Assembly (NCBI RefSeq): GCF_000686945.1
Contig: NZ_JMME01000005.1
Coordinates: 1 to 64,000, forward strand
Length of the DNA stretch: 64,000 nucleotides
From: Selenomonas sp. AE3005
GTDB taxonomy: Bacteria; Bacillota; Negativicutes; Selenomonadales; Selenomonadaceae
Direction: 5' to 3'
Shown here one piece after another: positions 52,029-60,983 of this stretch; positions within the stretch are counted from its first letter, which is position 1, and each line of letters opens with the position of its first letter. Position numbers and translations under genes: made by a program. Under the pieces are notes generated by a model. It was given only the letters and a program-made list of their open reading frames with translations, was not told the DNA's origin and did not search any database.

Positions 52029-52208
52029 ATGGCAGTTCCAAAGAGAAAAATGTCCAAGGCCCGCCGCGACCAGCGTCGTGCTAATTGGAAGCTGGAGGCT
52101 CCGGGCTATGTTGCTTGCCCGCAGTGCCACGAACCGAAGATGCCCCATCATGTATGCCCTGAGTGTGGCTACTATGACGGCAAAGAGGTTGTCGCAGCAG
52201 CTGAATAA
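52029..52208 (+). CDS. rpmF: Large ribosomal subunit protein bL32
   Basis: 59 residues, the usual bL32 size. [20 protein letters not shown] at the N terminus and a zinc-ribbon C-terminal part ([20 protein letters not shown], four Cys) identify it. AGGAGG lies 11 bases before the ATG. A strong terminator at 52220 ends the yceD-rpmF transcript, so the fab operon downstream relies on its own promoter. Confidence 0.96.
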   Translation: MAVPKRKMSKARRDQRRANWKLEAPGYVACPQCHEPKMPHHVCPECGYYDGKEVVAAAE

Positions 52209-52218
52209 GCAGAAAGTA

Positions 52219-52257
52219 AATAAGCAGGACACCATTGTCCTGCTTATTTTATTTTTG
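52219..52257 (+). terminator. Terminator after rpmF
   Basis: 11-bp perfect stem ATAAGCAGGAC / GTCCTGCTTAT, loop ACCATT, then TTTATTTTT. Confidence 0.9.
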
Positions 52258-52296
52258 CCGAAAAATAAAGAACTATGTATAAATGTCATTTGTCTC

Positions 52297-52350
52297 TTGC
52301 TTTTTTAGGATAGAGACATTATAATATGAGACTGTAATAGCAGGTACTAA
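52297..52350 (+). promoter_or_regulatory. fapR promoter with putative FapR operator
   Basis: TTGCTT (52297-52302), 17-base spacer, TATAAT (52320-52325). At 52334-52350, just after the expected start site, GTAATAGCAGGTACTAA matches 13 of 17 positions of the known FapR consensus (TTAGTACCAGATACTAA type). This predicts repression by FapR relieved by malonyl-CoA. Confidence 0.65.
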
Positions 52351-52379
52351 TTTAGAACCAGTCGAGAGGAGGTGTACGA

Positions 52380-52940
52380 ATGGCAAGAGTGAAGAAAAAA
52401 GAGCGTCAGGAAATTCTGTTGGAAAAGGTAAAGACAAAACCATTTTTGACGGATGAAGAGCTGGCCAGACAGCTGGATGTCAGTGTGCAGACAATTCGCC
52501 TGGACAGGCTGGAACTGGGAATTCCGGAACTGCGGGGGCGTATCCGCAAGATGGCGGAAAATGCCCAGAACAAGGTGAAATCCATTCAAAGCGGCGAGGT
52601 CGTTGGTGAGCTCATTGATTTGGAACTGGGTCATTCGGGCATTTCCCTGTTGAAGATAACGGAGGACATGGTCTTTGCTAAGACGCAGATTGCCAAAGGC
52701 CATTATATGTTCTCGCAGGCTGATTCGCTGGCCATGGCTATCGTGGACGCGCCGATGGCGGTCACTGGCGTGGCCAATGTAAAATATAAGGTTCCTGTGC
52801 ATGTCGGAGAAAAGCTCATCGCCAAGGCGGAAATCGTTAAAGTGCGGGGCAACAAATATTTTATCTGGGTCAAGACGCATAATGAAAAGCAGGAAGTTTT
52901 CCGGGCGAAATTCATTGTGGTGTCCTGGGGCGATAAATAA
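52380..52940 (+). CDS. fapR: FapR, malonyl-CoA-responsive repressor of lipid synthesis
   Basis: 186 residues. An N-terminal DeoR-like helix-turn-helix (KPFLTDEELARQLDVSVQTI, about 19-38) is followed by a hotdog-fold effector domain (about 85-186). In Bacillus this binds malonyl-CoA and releases the operator. ATG 52380 follows GGAGGTG. It heads the operon with plsX and fab genes, as in Firmicutes. The operator-like site in its own promoter suggests autoregulation of the whole operon. Confidence 0.93.
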   Translation: MARVKKKERQEILLEKVKTKPFLTDEELARQLDVSVQTIRLDRLELGIPELRGRIRKMAENAQNKVKSIQSGEVVGELIDLELGHSGISLLKITEDMVFAKTQIAKGHYMFSQADSLAMAIVDAPMAVTGVANVKYKVPVHVGEKLIAKAEIVKVRGNKYFIWVKTHNEKQEVFRAKFIVVSWGDK

Positions 52941-52955
52941 GGGGGAGATTGATTC

Positions 52956-53981
52956 GTGAGAATTGCTGTGGATGCAATGGGTGGCGATTTTGCTCCCGAA
53001 CAGATAGTTTTTGGCGCTGTGCGGGCGGCCAAAAAGTATGGCTGTGAAATCGTTCTGGTGGGTGATGAACCTAAAATCCGCGAAGTGCTGAAACGGGAAA
53101 ACGGCTGGGAAAATCTCGGCATTACCATTCATCATACCAGTCAGGTTATAGAAATGGACGAACACCCGGCTGATGCGGTGCGTACCAAGAAGGATTCTTC
53201 GGTGGTGGTCGCTACTAAGCTGGTGAAGGACGGCGAGTGCGATGCGGTCCTGTCGGCCGGCAGCACCGGGGCTGCGGTGACTGCAGCCCAGCTGATTTTG
53301 AAACGCATTCGGGGTATCGGCAGACCCACCATCGCGACACCGATTCCTACTACCAAGGGTGTGACGTTGATGCTCGATTCCGGAGCTAATGTCGATTCCA
53401 AGCCCATTCATCTGGTGCAGAGCGGTATGATGGGATCCATTTATGCCGAATACGTGTTCGGTATAAAAAATCCGCGGGTAGGACTTTTGAACATCGGTGA
53501 AGAAGAAACCAAGGGCAACGAACAGGCTAAGGAGACGTATCCGCTGCTGAAAGCCATGAAAACAATCAATTTCTGTGGCAATGCTGAAGGCCGTGATATT
53601 CCTAAAGGAAACTTCGATGTTGTAATTTGTGATGGATTTGTTGGCAATGTTGTGTTAAAATTTGCAGAGGGCTTAGCAAAGACTATCATGAAGCTGATAA
53701 AGGAAGCCATTAAAGATGGCGGAATTTTGGCCAAGCTGGGAGCGCTCCTCTTAATGCCTACCCTGAAAAAACTGGGTAAGCGGCTGGATGCCTCTGAATA
53801 CGGCGGCGCACCTCTCCTGGGAGTTAATGGCGTCTGCATTATCAGTCACGGTTCGTCAAATGCTAAGTCGATTTGCAGTGCTATCGGGGTGGCTAACGAT
53901 TATGTGAACGGAAAAGTTTTGGAACATATTCGTGAAACCCTGGAGCAGGAAGAAGTTTTAATGAAAGAGTCTTTATCATAG
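52956..53981 (+). CDS. plsX: Phosphate acyltransferase PlsX
   Basis: 341 residues. PlsX makes acyl-phosphate from acyl-ACP for PlsY and so starts phospholipid synthesis. RIAVDAMGGDFAPEQIV at the N terminus, VLSAGSTGAAVTAAQLILKR, LDSGANVDSKP and ISHGSSNAKSI are diagnostic blocks. Start is GTG 52956, about 9 bases after GGGGGAG. It lies 15 bases after fapR, in the usual order. fabH, which commonly comes next, is absent here. Confidence 0.96.
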   Translation: MRIAVDAMGGDFAPEQIVFGAVRAAKKYGCEIVLVGDEPKIREVLKRENGWENLGITIHHTSQVIEMDEHPADAVRTKKDSSVVVATKLVKDGECDAVLSAGSTGAAVTAAQLILKRIRGIGRPTIATPIPTTKGVTLMLDSGANVDSKPIHLVQSGMMGSIYAEYVFGIKNPRVGLLNIGEEETKGNEQAKETYPLLKAMKTINFCGNAEGRDIPKGNFDVVICDGFVGNVVLKFAEGLAKTIMKLIKEAIKDGGILAKLGALLLMPTLKKLGKRLDASEYGGAPLLGVNGVCIISHGSSNAKSICSAIGVANDYVNGKVLEHIRETLEQEEVLMKESLS

Positions 53982-54031
53982 TGGCCGGACGAGGAATCCA
54001 GCGTTGAGAGAGGCTAAGGAGGACGTATTTA

Positions 54032-54979
54032 ATGTTTGAAAACAATGCAATCTGTAAGTTACTGAACATAAAGTACCCGATTTTCCAAGGCGGTATGGCC
54101 TGGATTGGTACGGCTGAGCTGGCCTCGGCTGTGTCCAATGCCGGTGGTCTGGGTATCATTGGTGCCGGTCACATGCCTCCTGATGTTCTGCGTGCGGAAA
54201 TTCAGAAGTGCAAGGGCTGGACGGATAAGCCCTTCGGTGTAAACATTATGCTGATGAGCCCGTTCGTCAAAGAAGTAATGCAGGTTGTTATCGATGAACG
54301 AGTTCCGGTAATCACCACTGGTGCAGGCAATCCCGGCGAATATATGCCGGCGCTGAAAGAAATCGGTACCAAGGTTATCCCGGTAGTAGCATCTGTGGCT
54401 CTGGCTAAGCGTCTGGTACGTGCTGGTGCTGACGCTGTTATCGCTGAAGGTACGGAATCCGGCGGTCATATCGGTGAAATCACGACGATGGCGCTTTTGC
54501 CGCAGGTTGTGGATGCTGTTGATGTACCGGTAATCGGTGCCGGCGGTATCGGTGATTCCCGCGGTATGACGGCAGCTTTTGCGCTCGGCGCACAGGCTGT
54601 ACAGATGGGTTCCCGCTTTGTACTCAGTGAGGAGTGCATTGCGCATGAGAACTACAAAAATCTCGTACTCAAGGCAAAGGACCGTTCCACGGTGGTTACG
54701 GGCAGAAGCCTTGGTCATCCGGCACGCATCATTGCCAACAAACTCTCCCGCAAGTACGAGGAGATGGAGGCAGCCGGTGCATCTGCTGAAGAACTGGAAA
54801 AGTTGGGTGCAGGCACGCTGCACCTCGCTACGCACAAAGGTGATGTGGAAAATGGTTCCGTCATGATTGGCGAGATTTCCGGTATGCTCAGCGATATTAA
54901 GCCCGTAAAACAGATTATTGAAGACATTGTTGGCGGTTTGCCAACTGTTATAAATGCTATTCAGGGGAATTGCAAATAA
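54032..54979 (+). CDS. fabK: Enoyl-ACP reductase II, FMN-dependent FabK
   Basis: 315 residues. The FMN TIM-barrel: FQGGMAWIGTAELASAVSNA near residue 15-35, GVNIMLMSP, AEGTESGGHIGE (catalytic-side His region), and the phosphate loop GAGGIGDSRGM with GAQAVQMGSRF. FabK reduces trans-2-enoyl-ACP in the elongation cycle and replaces FabI, with natural triclosan resistance in known cases. AGGAGGACG precedes the ATG. Its neighbours fabD-fabG-acpP support FabK rather than nitronate monooxygenase. Confidence 0.93.
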   Translation: MFENNAICKLLNIKYPIFQGGMAWIGTAELASAVSNAGGLGIIGAGHMPPDVLRAEIQKCKGWTDKPFGVNIMLMSPFVKEVMQVVIDERVPVITTGAGNPGEYMPALKEIGTKVIPVVASVALAKRLVRAGADAVIAEGTESGGHIGEITTMALLPQVVDAVDVPVIGAGGIGDSRGMTAAFALGAQAVQMGSRFVLSEECIAHENYKNLVLKAKDRSTVVTGRSLGHPARIIANKLSRKYEEMEAAGASAEELEKLGAGTLHLATHKGDVENGSVMIGEISGMLSDIKPVKQIIEDIVGGLPTVINAIQGNCK

Positions 54980-54994
54980 TTGGGGGTTATATTC

Positions 54995-55939
54995 TTGAAT
55001 AAATTAGCATTTGTATTTCCGGGTCAGGGTGCTCAGGCAGTAGGCATGGGCAAGGACTTCTGTGAACAGTATGAAGTAGCAAAGAAACTCTTTAAGGAGG
55101 CTGACGAGGCACTGGGGTATTCCATTAAGGATATGTGCTTTGAAGGTCCTGCTGAGGATTTAAAGCTGACGGCAAATACGCAGCCGGCTATCCTCACCAT
55201 GAGTGTGATTGCTAATGAAATTTTGAAGGAACACGGTGTTCAGCCGGACGTTGTCGGCGGCCACAGCCTGGGCGAATATTCCGCGCTGGTTGCTGCTGAT
55301 GTTATGGACTTCCAGGATGCAGTACTGCTCGTGCACAAACGTGGTCAGTTTATGCAGGAGGCTGTTCCTGTTGGTCAGGGCGGCATGGCTGCTATCATCG
55401 GTCTTAGCGATGAAGTTATCGTTGATGCCTGCGCCAAGGCTACGGAAAAAGCCGGCGAAGTGCAGGCTGTAAACTTCAACTGCCCCGGCCAGACGGTTAT
55501 CGCCGGCACGACTGCAGGCGTAGAGGCTGCAGTAGAAATGCTGAAAGAGGCTGGTGCCAAGAAGGCTGTTATCCTGCCGGTATCCGCCCCCTTCCATTCC
55601 ACGCTGATGAAACCGGCGGCTGTGAAACTGGCAGCTGAGCTCGATAAGGTTGATATCCGCGATGCCAGGATTCCGGTAGTTTCCAACTACACGGGCAAGC
55701 TCGAAACGGCTGCTGCTGATATCAAAGCTAATCTCGTAGCACAGGCTGACCATCCGGTTAAATGGATTGACTGCGTAAAGACCATGCAGGAATTTGGTGC
55801 TGATACGTTTGTCGAGGCCGGCCCGGGCAAGACGCTCTGCGGTTTCAACCGTCGTATCGACAAGGCGCTCACCAGCATGAACGTAGAAAATCTGGAATCC
55901 TTGCAAAAAACTCTTGACTATTTCAAGGAGGTTCGCTAA
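54995..55939 (+). CDS. fabD: Malonyl-CoA:ACP transacylase FabD
   Basis: 314 residues. [15 protein letters not shown] at the N terminus, [15 protein letters not shown] with the acyl-carrying Ser, and APFHSTLM with the catalytic His. It moves malonyl from CoA to ACP. TTG 54995 is preferred over TTG 54980 since GGGGG lies 8 bases upstream of it. It ends one base before fabG, whose AAGGAGG site lies within it. Confidence 0.95.
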   Translation: MNKLAFVFPGQGAQAVGMGKDFCEQYEVAKKLFKEADEALGYSIKDMCFEGPAEDLKLTANTQPAILTMSVIANEILKEHGVQPDVVGGHSLGEYSALVAADVMDFQDAVLLVHKRGQFMQEAVPVGQGGMAAIIGLSDEVIVDACAKATEKAGEVQAVNFNCPGQTVIAGTTAGVEAAVEMLKEAGAKKAVILPVSAPFHSTLMKPAAVKLAAELDKVDIRDARIPVVSNYTGKLETAAADIKANLVAQADHPVKWIDCVKTMQEFGADTFVEAGPGKTLCGFNRRIDKALTSMNVENLESLQKTLDYFKEVR

Positions 55940-55940
55940 T

Positions 55941-56684
55941 ATGCTTTTAGATGGAAAGGCAGCCCTGGTTACGGGTGCTTCCCGTGGCATAGGCCGAGCC
56001 ATTGCCCTGCGTTTAGCAGCTGAAGGCGCTAAGGTAGCCATCAACTACGCCGGCAACACGGCCAAGGCAGAAGAGGTCAAGGCTGAGATTGAGAAAAACG
56101 GCGGTCAGGCTATGCTGGTGCAGGCTGATGTATCTGACAGTGCTGCTGTAGAGGCTATGGTGAACTCCGTAGTGGCAGAGTTCGGCCAGATTGATATTCT
56201 CGTAAACAATGCCGGTATCACGCGCGATGGCCTGATGATGCGCATGAAGGAAGAAGATTTCGATGCAGTCATCAATACGAACCTCAAGGGCGTATTTACC
56301 TGCACGAAACTGGTTTCCAAGCTCATGATGAAGAAACGCAGCGGCCGTATCGTCAACATGGCGTCGGTTGTCGGCCTCATGGGTAATGCCGGGCAGACCA
56401 ACTATGCAGCAGCCAAGGCTGGCGTAATTGGTTTTTCCAAGTCCGCAGCCAAAGAACTGGCTGCACGCGGCATCACGGTGAACGTGGTGGCACCGGGCTT
56501 TATTGATACTGATATGACGGCTGCTATGACGGACAAAGCCAAGGAAATGACGCTGACGGGGATTCCCTTGAACCGCATGGGTACGCCGGAGGACGTTGCT
56601 AGTGCAGTAGCGTTCCTGGTATCTGATAATGCATCCTATATCACGGGCCAAATCATCAATGTAGACGGTGGCATGGTAATGTGA
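55941..56684 (+). CDS. fabG: 3-oxoacyl-ACP reductase FabG
   Basis: 247 residues, classical short-chain dehydrogenase. NADPH-binding [26 protein letters not shown], active-site Ser in [10 protein letters not shown] and Tyr/Lys in YAAAKAG. It reduces beta-ketoacyl-ACP in each cycle. The ATG at 55941 follows AAGGAGG with good spacing; upstream in-frame codons are within fabD. acpP follows after 41 bases. Confidence 0.96.
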   Translation: MLLDGKAALVTGASRGIGRAIALRLAAEGAKVAINYAGNTAKAEEVKAEIEKNGGQAMLVQADVSDSAAVEAMVNSVVAEFGQIDILVNNAGITRDGLMMRMKEEDFDAVINTNLKGVFTCTKLVSKLMMKKRSGRIVNMASVVGLMGNAGQTNYAAAKAGVIGFSKSAAKELAARGITVNVVAPGFIDTDMTAAMTDKAKEMTLTGIPLNRMGTPEDVASAVAFLVSDNASYITGQIINVDGGMVM

Positions 56685-56725
56685 TATAAATATATATGGA
56701 CACCAATTTAAGGAGGTGAAACTTC

Positions 56726-56953
56726 ATGACTTTTGATAAAGTAAGAGAAATCGTTGTTGAGCAGTTAGGTGTAGAGGCTGACGAGGTTGCCCTCGAGTCC
56801 ACTTTCATCGATGACCTGGGAGCTGACTCCCTGGATATTGTTGAGCTGATCATGGCTTTTGAAGAAGAATTCAACATTGAAATCCCTGACGAAGCTGCTG
56901 AGAAGATCAAGAGCGTTCAGGACGTAGTTACCTACATAGACCAGAACAAATAA
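56726..56953 (+). CDS. acpP: Acyl carrier protein
   Basis: 75 residues, acidic. The phosphopantetheine site is the Ser in [11 protein letters not shown] (about residue 36). [20 protein letters not shown] and [16 protein letters not shown] are standard flanks. AAGGAGGTG lies 8 bases before ATG. A terminator-like hairpin follows, which would raise ACP message over the downstream genes. Confidence 0.97.
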   Translation: MTFDKVREIVVEQLGVEADEVALESTFIDDLGADSLDIVELIMAFEEEFNIEIPDEAAEKIKSVQDVVTYIDQNK

Positions 56954-56974
56954 GTTTGAGCGTCTTACCTTTAG

Positions 56975-57008
56975 AAAATCCCGTGAAACTTGTTTCGCGG
57001 GATTTTTC
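56975..57008 (+). terminator. Terminator/attenuator after acpP
   Basis: AATCCCGTGAAAC / GTTTCGCGGGATT, loop TT, then TTT. Probably partial, since the operon seems to continue. Confidence 0.8.
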
Positions 57009-57035
57009 AAGGTAGGATTGATTGGAGGAGTAACA

Positions 57036-57980
57036 TTGAAACTTCCAGAGCTGAAAATAGGCAATAAAGTCGCTCGCATTCCTATCCAACAGGGCGGTAT
57101 GGCGATTCGCTTGTCCACAGCCCGTCTGGCGGCAGCCGTAGCCAACGAGGGCGGTATCGGCCTCATTGCGGCCTCAGGTATGAGCCATGACGAACTGCGT
57201 TATGAAATAAGGCTCGCACGTTCGCTTACGTCTGGTATCATCGGCATCAATATCATGGTAGCTGCCAATGACTTTGCAGAAGTCGTCAAAGTTGCTATCG
57301 ACGAAGGCATTGACCTGGTGGTAGCCGGGGCAGGTTTTTCCCGTGATATGTTTGGACTTGGCAAGGAATCAGGAACACCGATTGTTCCCATAGTTTCTTC
57401 CGTTAAATTAGCTAAAATTTCTGAGCGTCTTGGCGCAGCAGCTATTGTGCTGGAGGGCAAAGAGGCTGGCGGTCACTTAGGAACCGACACTTCGGTGCGT
57501 GACCTCATCGCTGACGTCAGCTCCGCAGTGAAAATTCCGGTTATCGCTGCTGGCGGAGCCCTGCATGGCCAGGACATCGTTGATTTTATAAAGCTGGGCG
57601 CAGCTGGCGTCCAGATGGGTTCACGGTTTGCTGCCTGTGAGGAAAGCAATGCAGCACCGGCCCTGAAAGAATACTATCTGAAATCCAAACCGGAGGATAT
57701 CGTGGTTATCCATAGCCCTGTGGGACTGCCGGGCCGCGCTGTGCGCACCCCCTTCTCCGCCAGAGTTATGGAAGGCCCTGTGCCTCCGACGCAGTGTGAT
57801 GCCTGCCTGAAGGCGTGCAAGCACAATTTCTGCATTATCCGCGCATTGACCCGCGCACAGCAGGGCGATGTGGAAACCGGTCTGGTCTTTACGGGCGAAT
57901 ATATGCCGCGTATTGACAAGATTATGTCGGTACATGAAATTTTTGAGCAGTTAAAGGCTGAGGCTGAAGCTGCCGAGTAA
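57036..57980 (+). CDS. FabK/nitronate-monooxygenase-family flavoprotein with C-terminal Cys cluster
   Basis: 314 residues from TTG 57036 (GGAGGAG just before; an upstream TTG at 57018 overlaps no site). The FMN barrel is clear: PIQQGGMAIRLSTARLAAAV, GINIMVAAND, LEGKEAGGHLG, IAAGGALHGQD, GVQMGSRFAA. Unlike FabK at 54032, it has VPPTQCDACLKACKHNFCI near residues 255-275. These four Cys (CxxC, then Cys 3 and 7 further on) could bind a metal or Fe-S cluster. It could be a second enoyl reductase, a nitronate monooxygenase or an uncharacterised oxidoreductase. It occupies the position between acpP and fabF. Confidence 0.8.
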   Translation: MKLPELKIGNKVARIPIQQGGMAIRLSTARLAAAVANEGGIGLIAASGMSHDELRYEIRLARSLTSGIIGINIMVAANDFAEVVKVAIDEGIDLVVAGAGFSRDMFGLGKESGTPIVPIVSSVKLAKISERLGAAAIVLEGKEAGGHLGTDTSVRDLIADVSSAVKIPVIAAGGALHGQDIVDFIKLGAAGVQMGSRFAACEESNAAPALKEYYLKSKPEDIVVIHSPVGLPGRAVRTPFSARVMEGPVPPTQCDACLKACKHNFCIIRALTRAQQGDVETGLVFTGEYMPRIDKIMSVHEIFEQLKAEAEAAE

Positions 57981-58017
57981 ACCATCGCTGTAGAGTAGAT
58001 GAGAGGAGTTATTCGTT

Positions 58018-59262
58018 TTGAGTAATCGCGTAGTTATCACAGGCGTAGGTGCCATTACCCCGATTGGTACGGGCAAAGATGAATTTTGGAAAGGCTTGAT
58101 GGAAGGCCGCAACGGTATTGATAAAATCACCCGTTTTGACCCGACGGACTTCACAGCTCAGATTGCTGGCGAAGTTAAGGACTTTGACCCGACGCTGTAC
58201 ATCGACAAGAAAGAATCCAAGCGTATGGACCGCTACACGCAGTTCGCTGTAGCTGCCGCTGACCTCGCTATCAAAGATGCAGGTTTGGATTTGGAGAAGG
58301 AAAATCTTGACCGCGTTGGTACGTTCATCGGTACTGGTATCGGTGGTATCGAAACCATGCACAGCCAGTACGAGAAGTTCTTCGCTAAAGGACCTTCCCG
58401 TATCAGCCCGTTCTTCGTGCCGATGATGATTGCCAACATGGCTGCCGGCCAGGTTGCTATTACTTATAAACTCCATGGTCCTTCCAGCTGCACCGTTACG
58501 GCTTGCGCTACGGGTTCCAACTGCATTGGTGACGCTTTCCGCGTAATTCAGCGCGGTGACGCTGATGTGATGGTTGCCGGTGGTACGGAGGCTGCTGTTT
58601 CCGAGGCTGCTGTAGCAGGTTTTGCTGCCATGAAGGCACTCTGCATGGACCACAACGATGACCCGGCTCATGCCTCCCGTCCGTTCGACAAGAACCGCAG
58701 CGGTTTCGTTATGGGTGAAGGCGCTGGCCTCGTGATTCTCGAAAGCCTCGACCATGCCAAGGCGCGCGGCGCACATATCTACGCTGAAGTAGTTGGCTAT
58801 GGTGCTAACTCTGATGCATATCACATGACGAGCCCGGCTCCGCATGGTGAATTCCAGGCTAAGTGCATGCAGCTGGCACTCGATGATGCCGGCATGAAGG
58901 CTGAAGAAGTTGACTATGTAAATGCACATGGTACTTCCACGCACCTTAATGACCAGGGCGAAACTGAGGCCATCAAGGCTGTATGGGGCGAGGCTGCCAA
59001 GAACGTATCCGTTTCCTCCATCAAGTCCATGACCGGCCATATGCTCGGTGCTGCTGGTGGTGTTGAGGCTATCGCTACGGCTATGGCTATCGAAAACGAT
59101 ATGCTGCCGCCGACCATCAACTACGAAACTCCGGACGAAGGCCTCGACCTCGACTATGTGCCTAACAAGGCCAAAGCCAAGACGGTGCGTGCCGCTATGT
59201 CCAACTCCTTCGGTTTCGGCGGCCACAATGCCTGCCTGCTCCTGAAGAAGTACGCTGAGTAA
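58018..59262 (+). CDS. fabF: Beta-ketoacyl-ACP synthase II FabF
   Basis: 414 residues, thiolase fold. Catalytic Cys in VTACATGSNCIG, His in NAHGTSTHLND and His in KSMTGHMLGAAGG. It condenses malonyl-ACP with acyl-ACP. The start is TTG 58018 after GAGGAG. With no fabH in the cluster, the initiating synthase must be elsewhere or its job is done by another enzyme. rnc follows 14 bases later. Confidence 0.96.
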   Translation: MSNRVVITGVGAITPIGTGKDEFWKGLMEGRNGIDKITRFDPTDFTAQIAGEVKDFDPTLYIDKKESKRMDRYTQFAVAAADLAIKDAGLDLEKENLDRVGTFIGTGIGGIETMHSQYEKFFAKGPSRISPFFVPMMIANMAAGQVAITYKLHGPSSCTVTACATGSNCIGDAFRVIQRGDADVMVAGGTEAAVSEAAVAGFAAMKALCMDHNDDPAHASRPFDKNRSGFVMGEGAGLVILESLDHAKARGAHIYAEVVGYGANSDAYHMTSPAPHGEFQAKCMQLALDDAGMKAEEVDYVNAHGTSTHLNDQGETEAIKAVWGEAAKNVSVSSIKSMTGHMLGAAGGVEAIATAMAIENDMLPPTINYETPDEGLDLDYVPNKAKAKTVRAAMSNSFGFGGHNACLLLKKYAE

Positions 59263-59276
59263 GAGGGCGCAGGGCG

Positions 59277-59999
59277 ATGGGAGATACTTTATCGGCCAAG
59301 CGCAGAGGAGAGCTGTCGGAACTTGCCGCCCGGCTGGGCGTGGAGTTTGCGGATTTAACCCTGCTCCATCAGGCTCTGATTCATTCCTCCTATGCCAATG
59401 AAGCCAAGGAAAAAAACATCGTCCATAATGAACGTCTCGAATTTTTGGGAGATGCGGTGCTGGAGCTTGCCTCCAGCACCTATCTTTATATGCACTTTCC
59501 GCAGATGCCCGAAGGGCAGCTGACTAAAACCAGAGCCAGTATTGTCTGCTCCACCAGCCTTGCGGAACTTGCCAGGACACTTCATTTGGGCGACTATCTG
59601 CTCCTGGGGCACGGCGAAGAAATGAGCGGTGGCCGGGACAGACAGACAAATTTAGAGGACGTCTTTGAGGCGGTAATTGGAGCCATTTACTTAGACCAGG
59701 GCTGGGATACAGCCAAGGACTACGTTGTCCGCCAGCTGATGCCGCTTTTTAAGCAGGTTGAGCAGGGAGCTATACTCAAAGACTACAAGACCATTCTGCA
59801 GGAACTTGTCTATCAGGATGCCAGCCAGAATGTCAGCTATGAGCTCGTGGGCACGAGCGGCCCCGACCATGATAAGACTTTTACGTTCAACGTGCTGATT
59901 ACCGGCAAGGTCATGGGCACCGGCTCTGGCCGCAGCAAAAAAGAGGCAGAGCAGCAAGCTGCGAAGGAAGCACTGGCCAAGATAGCACCAACGAGGTGA
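59277..59999 (+). CDS. rnc: Ribonuclease III
   Basis: 240 residues. The RNase III domain signature NERLEFLGDAVLELA is at about residues 50-64, with a second acidic site EDVFEAVIGAIYLDQG. The double-stranded RNA-binding domain is at about 170-238, with GSGRSKKEAEQQAAKEAL. It processes rRNA and degrades dsRNA. The gene often follows fabF in Firmicutes, as here. The start ATG 59277 is 14 bases after fabF with a weak AGGGCG site. Confidence 0.95.
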   Translation: MGDTLSAKRRGELSELAARLGVEFADLTLLHQALIHSSYANEAKEKNIVHNERLEFLGDAVLELASSTYLYMHFPQMPEGQLTKTRASIVCSTSLAELARTLHLGDYLLLGHGEEMSGGRDRQTNLEDVFEAVIGAIYLDQGWDTAKDYVVRQLMPLFKQVEQGAILKDYKTILQELVYQDASQNVSYELVGTSGPDHDKTFTFNVLITGKVMGTGSGRSKKEAEQQAAKEALAKIAPTR

Positions 60000-60015
60000 G
60001 CAGTAAAGCGTTCCC

Positions 60016-60035
60016 CCTTCCCCTTGCGGGGAAGG
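60016..60035 (+). repeat. Perfect short hairpin between rnc and the MBL-fold gene
   Basis: CCTTCCCC-TTGC-GGGGAAGG, perfect 8-bp stem, no T-tract. It precedes the GAGGAGGAG ribosome site by about 6 bases. Could be an RNase III site or REP-like remnant; role unknown. Confidence 0.5.
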
Positions 60036-60053
60036 CATAGAGGAGGAGAGTTT

Positions 60054-60860
60054 ATGCGAAAGTTAGTAATCCTGGGCACTGGCTTTGCCATGGCCACGAA
60101 ATGCTTTAACACCTGTTTCTTTCTGGAATTAGAGGACGGCAGCCTGTTCCTTACCGACGCTGGCGGCGGCAATGGCATTCTGCGCCAGCTTGAAGTCACG
60201 AACTTTGATTATAACAAGTGCCATCACATGTTTGTTACCCACGGCCATACGGACCATGTACTTGGTGTAGTCTGGATTATCCGCAAGGTGGCTGACCTTA
60301 TGAACAAGGGCAAGTTTGCCGGCAAATTCCATATCTACTGTCATGATGTGGTCAAGGATATGCTGGAAAAAATGTCGGCCATGACGCTCAAGAAAAAGGA
60401 CTTTGCCCGGGTGGGGACAGATATTATCCTGCAGGAGGTTAAGGACGGCGAAAGCGTGGAACTGCCACTGTTTAAACTGACCGCTTTTGATATCATGTCC
60501 ACCAAGGCCAAGCAGTTTGGTTACGAACTGCAGTTTGCCGATGGCATGAAGTTCACCTGCTTAGGCGACGAACCTTACAACGAACATGCCCGCGTGTACG
60601 CGGAGAAAGCTGACTGGCTGCTGGCCGAGGCGTTCTGCCAGTACAAGGACAGAGATATCTTCAAGCCCTACGAGAAAAATCACAGTACGGTCAAAGAGGC
60701 CAGCGAACTGGCTGAGGAACTGGCTGTAAAGAATCTCGTACTCTATCATACGGAAGATAAGCACATTGCTACGCGCAAGGCTGATTACACGGCAGAGGCA
60801 CGGGAATATTATCATGGTAATATCTTTGTGCCTGATGATTTGGATGTAATTGAACTCTGA
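60054..60860 (+). CDS. Metallo-beta-lactamase-fold hydrolase (RNase Z-like)
   Basis: 268 residues. The metal motif THGHTDHVLG (HxHxDH) lies at about residues 64-69. FLTDAGGGNGIL, TCLGDEPYNEH and the later YHTEDKH supply further ligands. The layout (ILGTG start, GDE, HTED) is that of the RNase Z/arylsulfatase-like branch. The substrate is unknown; phosphodiester cleavage is plausible. GAGGAGGAGAG precedes ATG 60054. It probably shares the rnc transcript and ends at hairpin copy B. Confidence 0.85.
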   Translation: MRKLVILGTGFAMATKCFNTCFFLELEDGSLFLTDAGGGNGILRQLEVTNFDYNKCHHMFVTHGHTDHVLGVVWIIRKVADLMNKGKFAGKFHIYCHDVVKDMLEKMSAMTLKKKDFARVGTDIILQEVKDGESVELPLFKLTAFDIMSTKAKQFGYELQFADGMKFTCLGDEPYNEHARVYAEKADWLLAEAFCQYKDRDIFKPYEKNHSTVKEASELAEELAVKNLVLYHTEDKHIATRKADYTAEAREYYHGNIFVPDDLDVIEL

Positions 60861-60878
60861 CCGCTGCAGATAAACTTC

Positions 60879-60967
60879 AAAGTAAATACGAAGGCCCGGT
60901 ATAACCTTTTCTTTCACGGAGGCGCTATGCGTCAAACGTTTCAGAAAAGGTTATACCGGGCCTTTTG
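60879..60967. repeat. Long intergenic hairpin repeat, copy B
   Basis: Perfect stem of about 20 bp between 60891-60912 and 60943-60964 (AAGGCCCGGTAT... / ...ATACCGGGCCTT). The loop TTTCAC, GGCGCTATGCGTC, CAAACGTTTCAG parallels copy A (4289-4375). Stem differences from copy A are compensated on both arms. It lies between convergent genes. Confidence 0.8.
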
Positions 60968-60983
60968 CTGACTTTCATCTATA

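Noticed and set aside
52347-53411. 354-residue minus-strand frame opposite fapR-plsX
   Set aside because: Crosses two certain + strand genes and the fapR promoter; composition typical of an antisense shadow.
54059-56044. Minus-strand frames of 258 and 294 residues over fabK and fabD
   Set aside because: Shadows of well-identified genes with no start signals or recognisable domains.
58009-59226. 405-residue open frame on the minus strand opposite fabF
   Set aside because: Exact shadow of fabF in a GC-biased codon context; no ribosome site, His/Arg/Val-rich nonsense composition, and fabF motifs are unambiguous.
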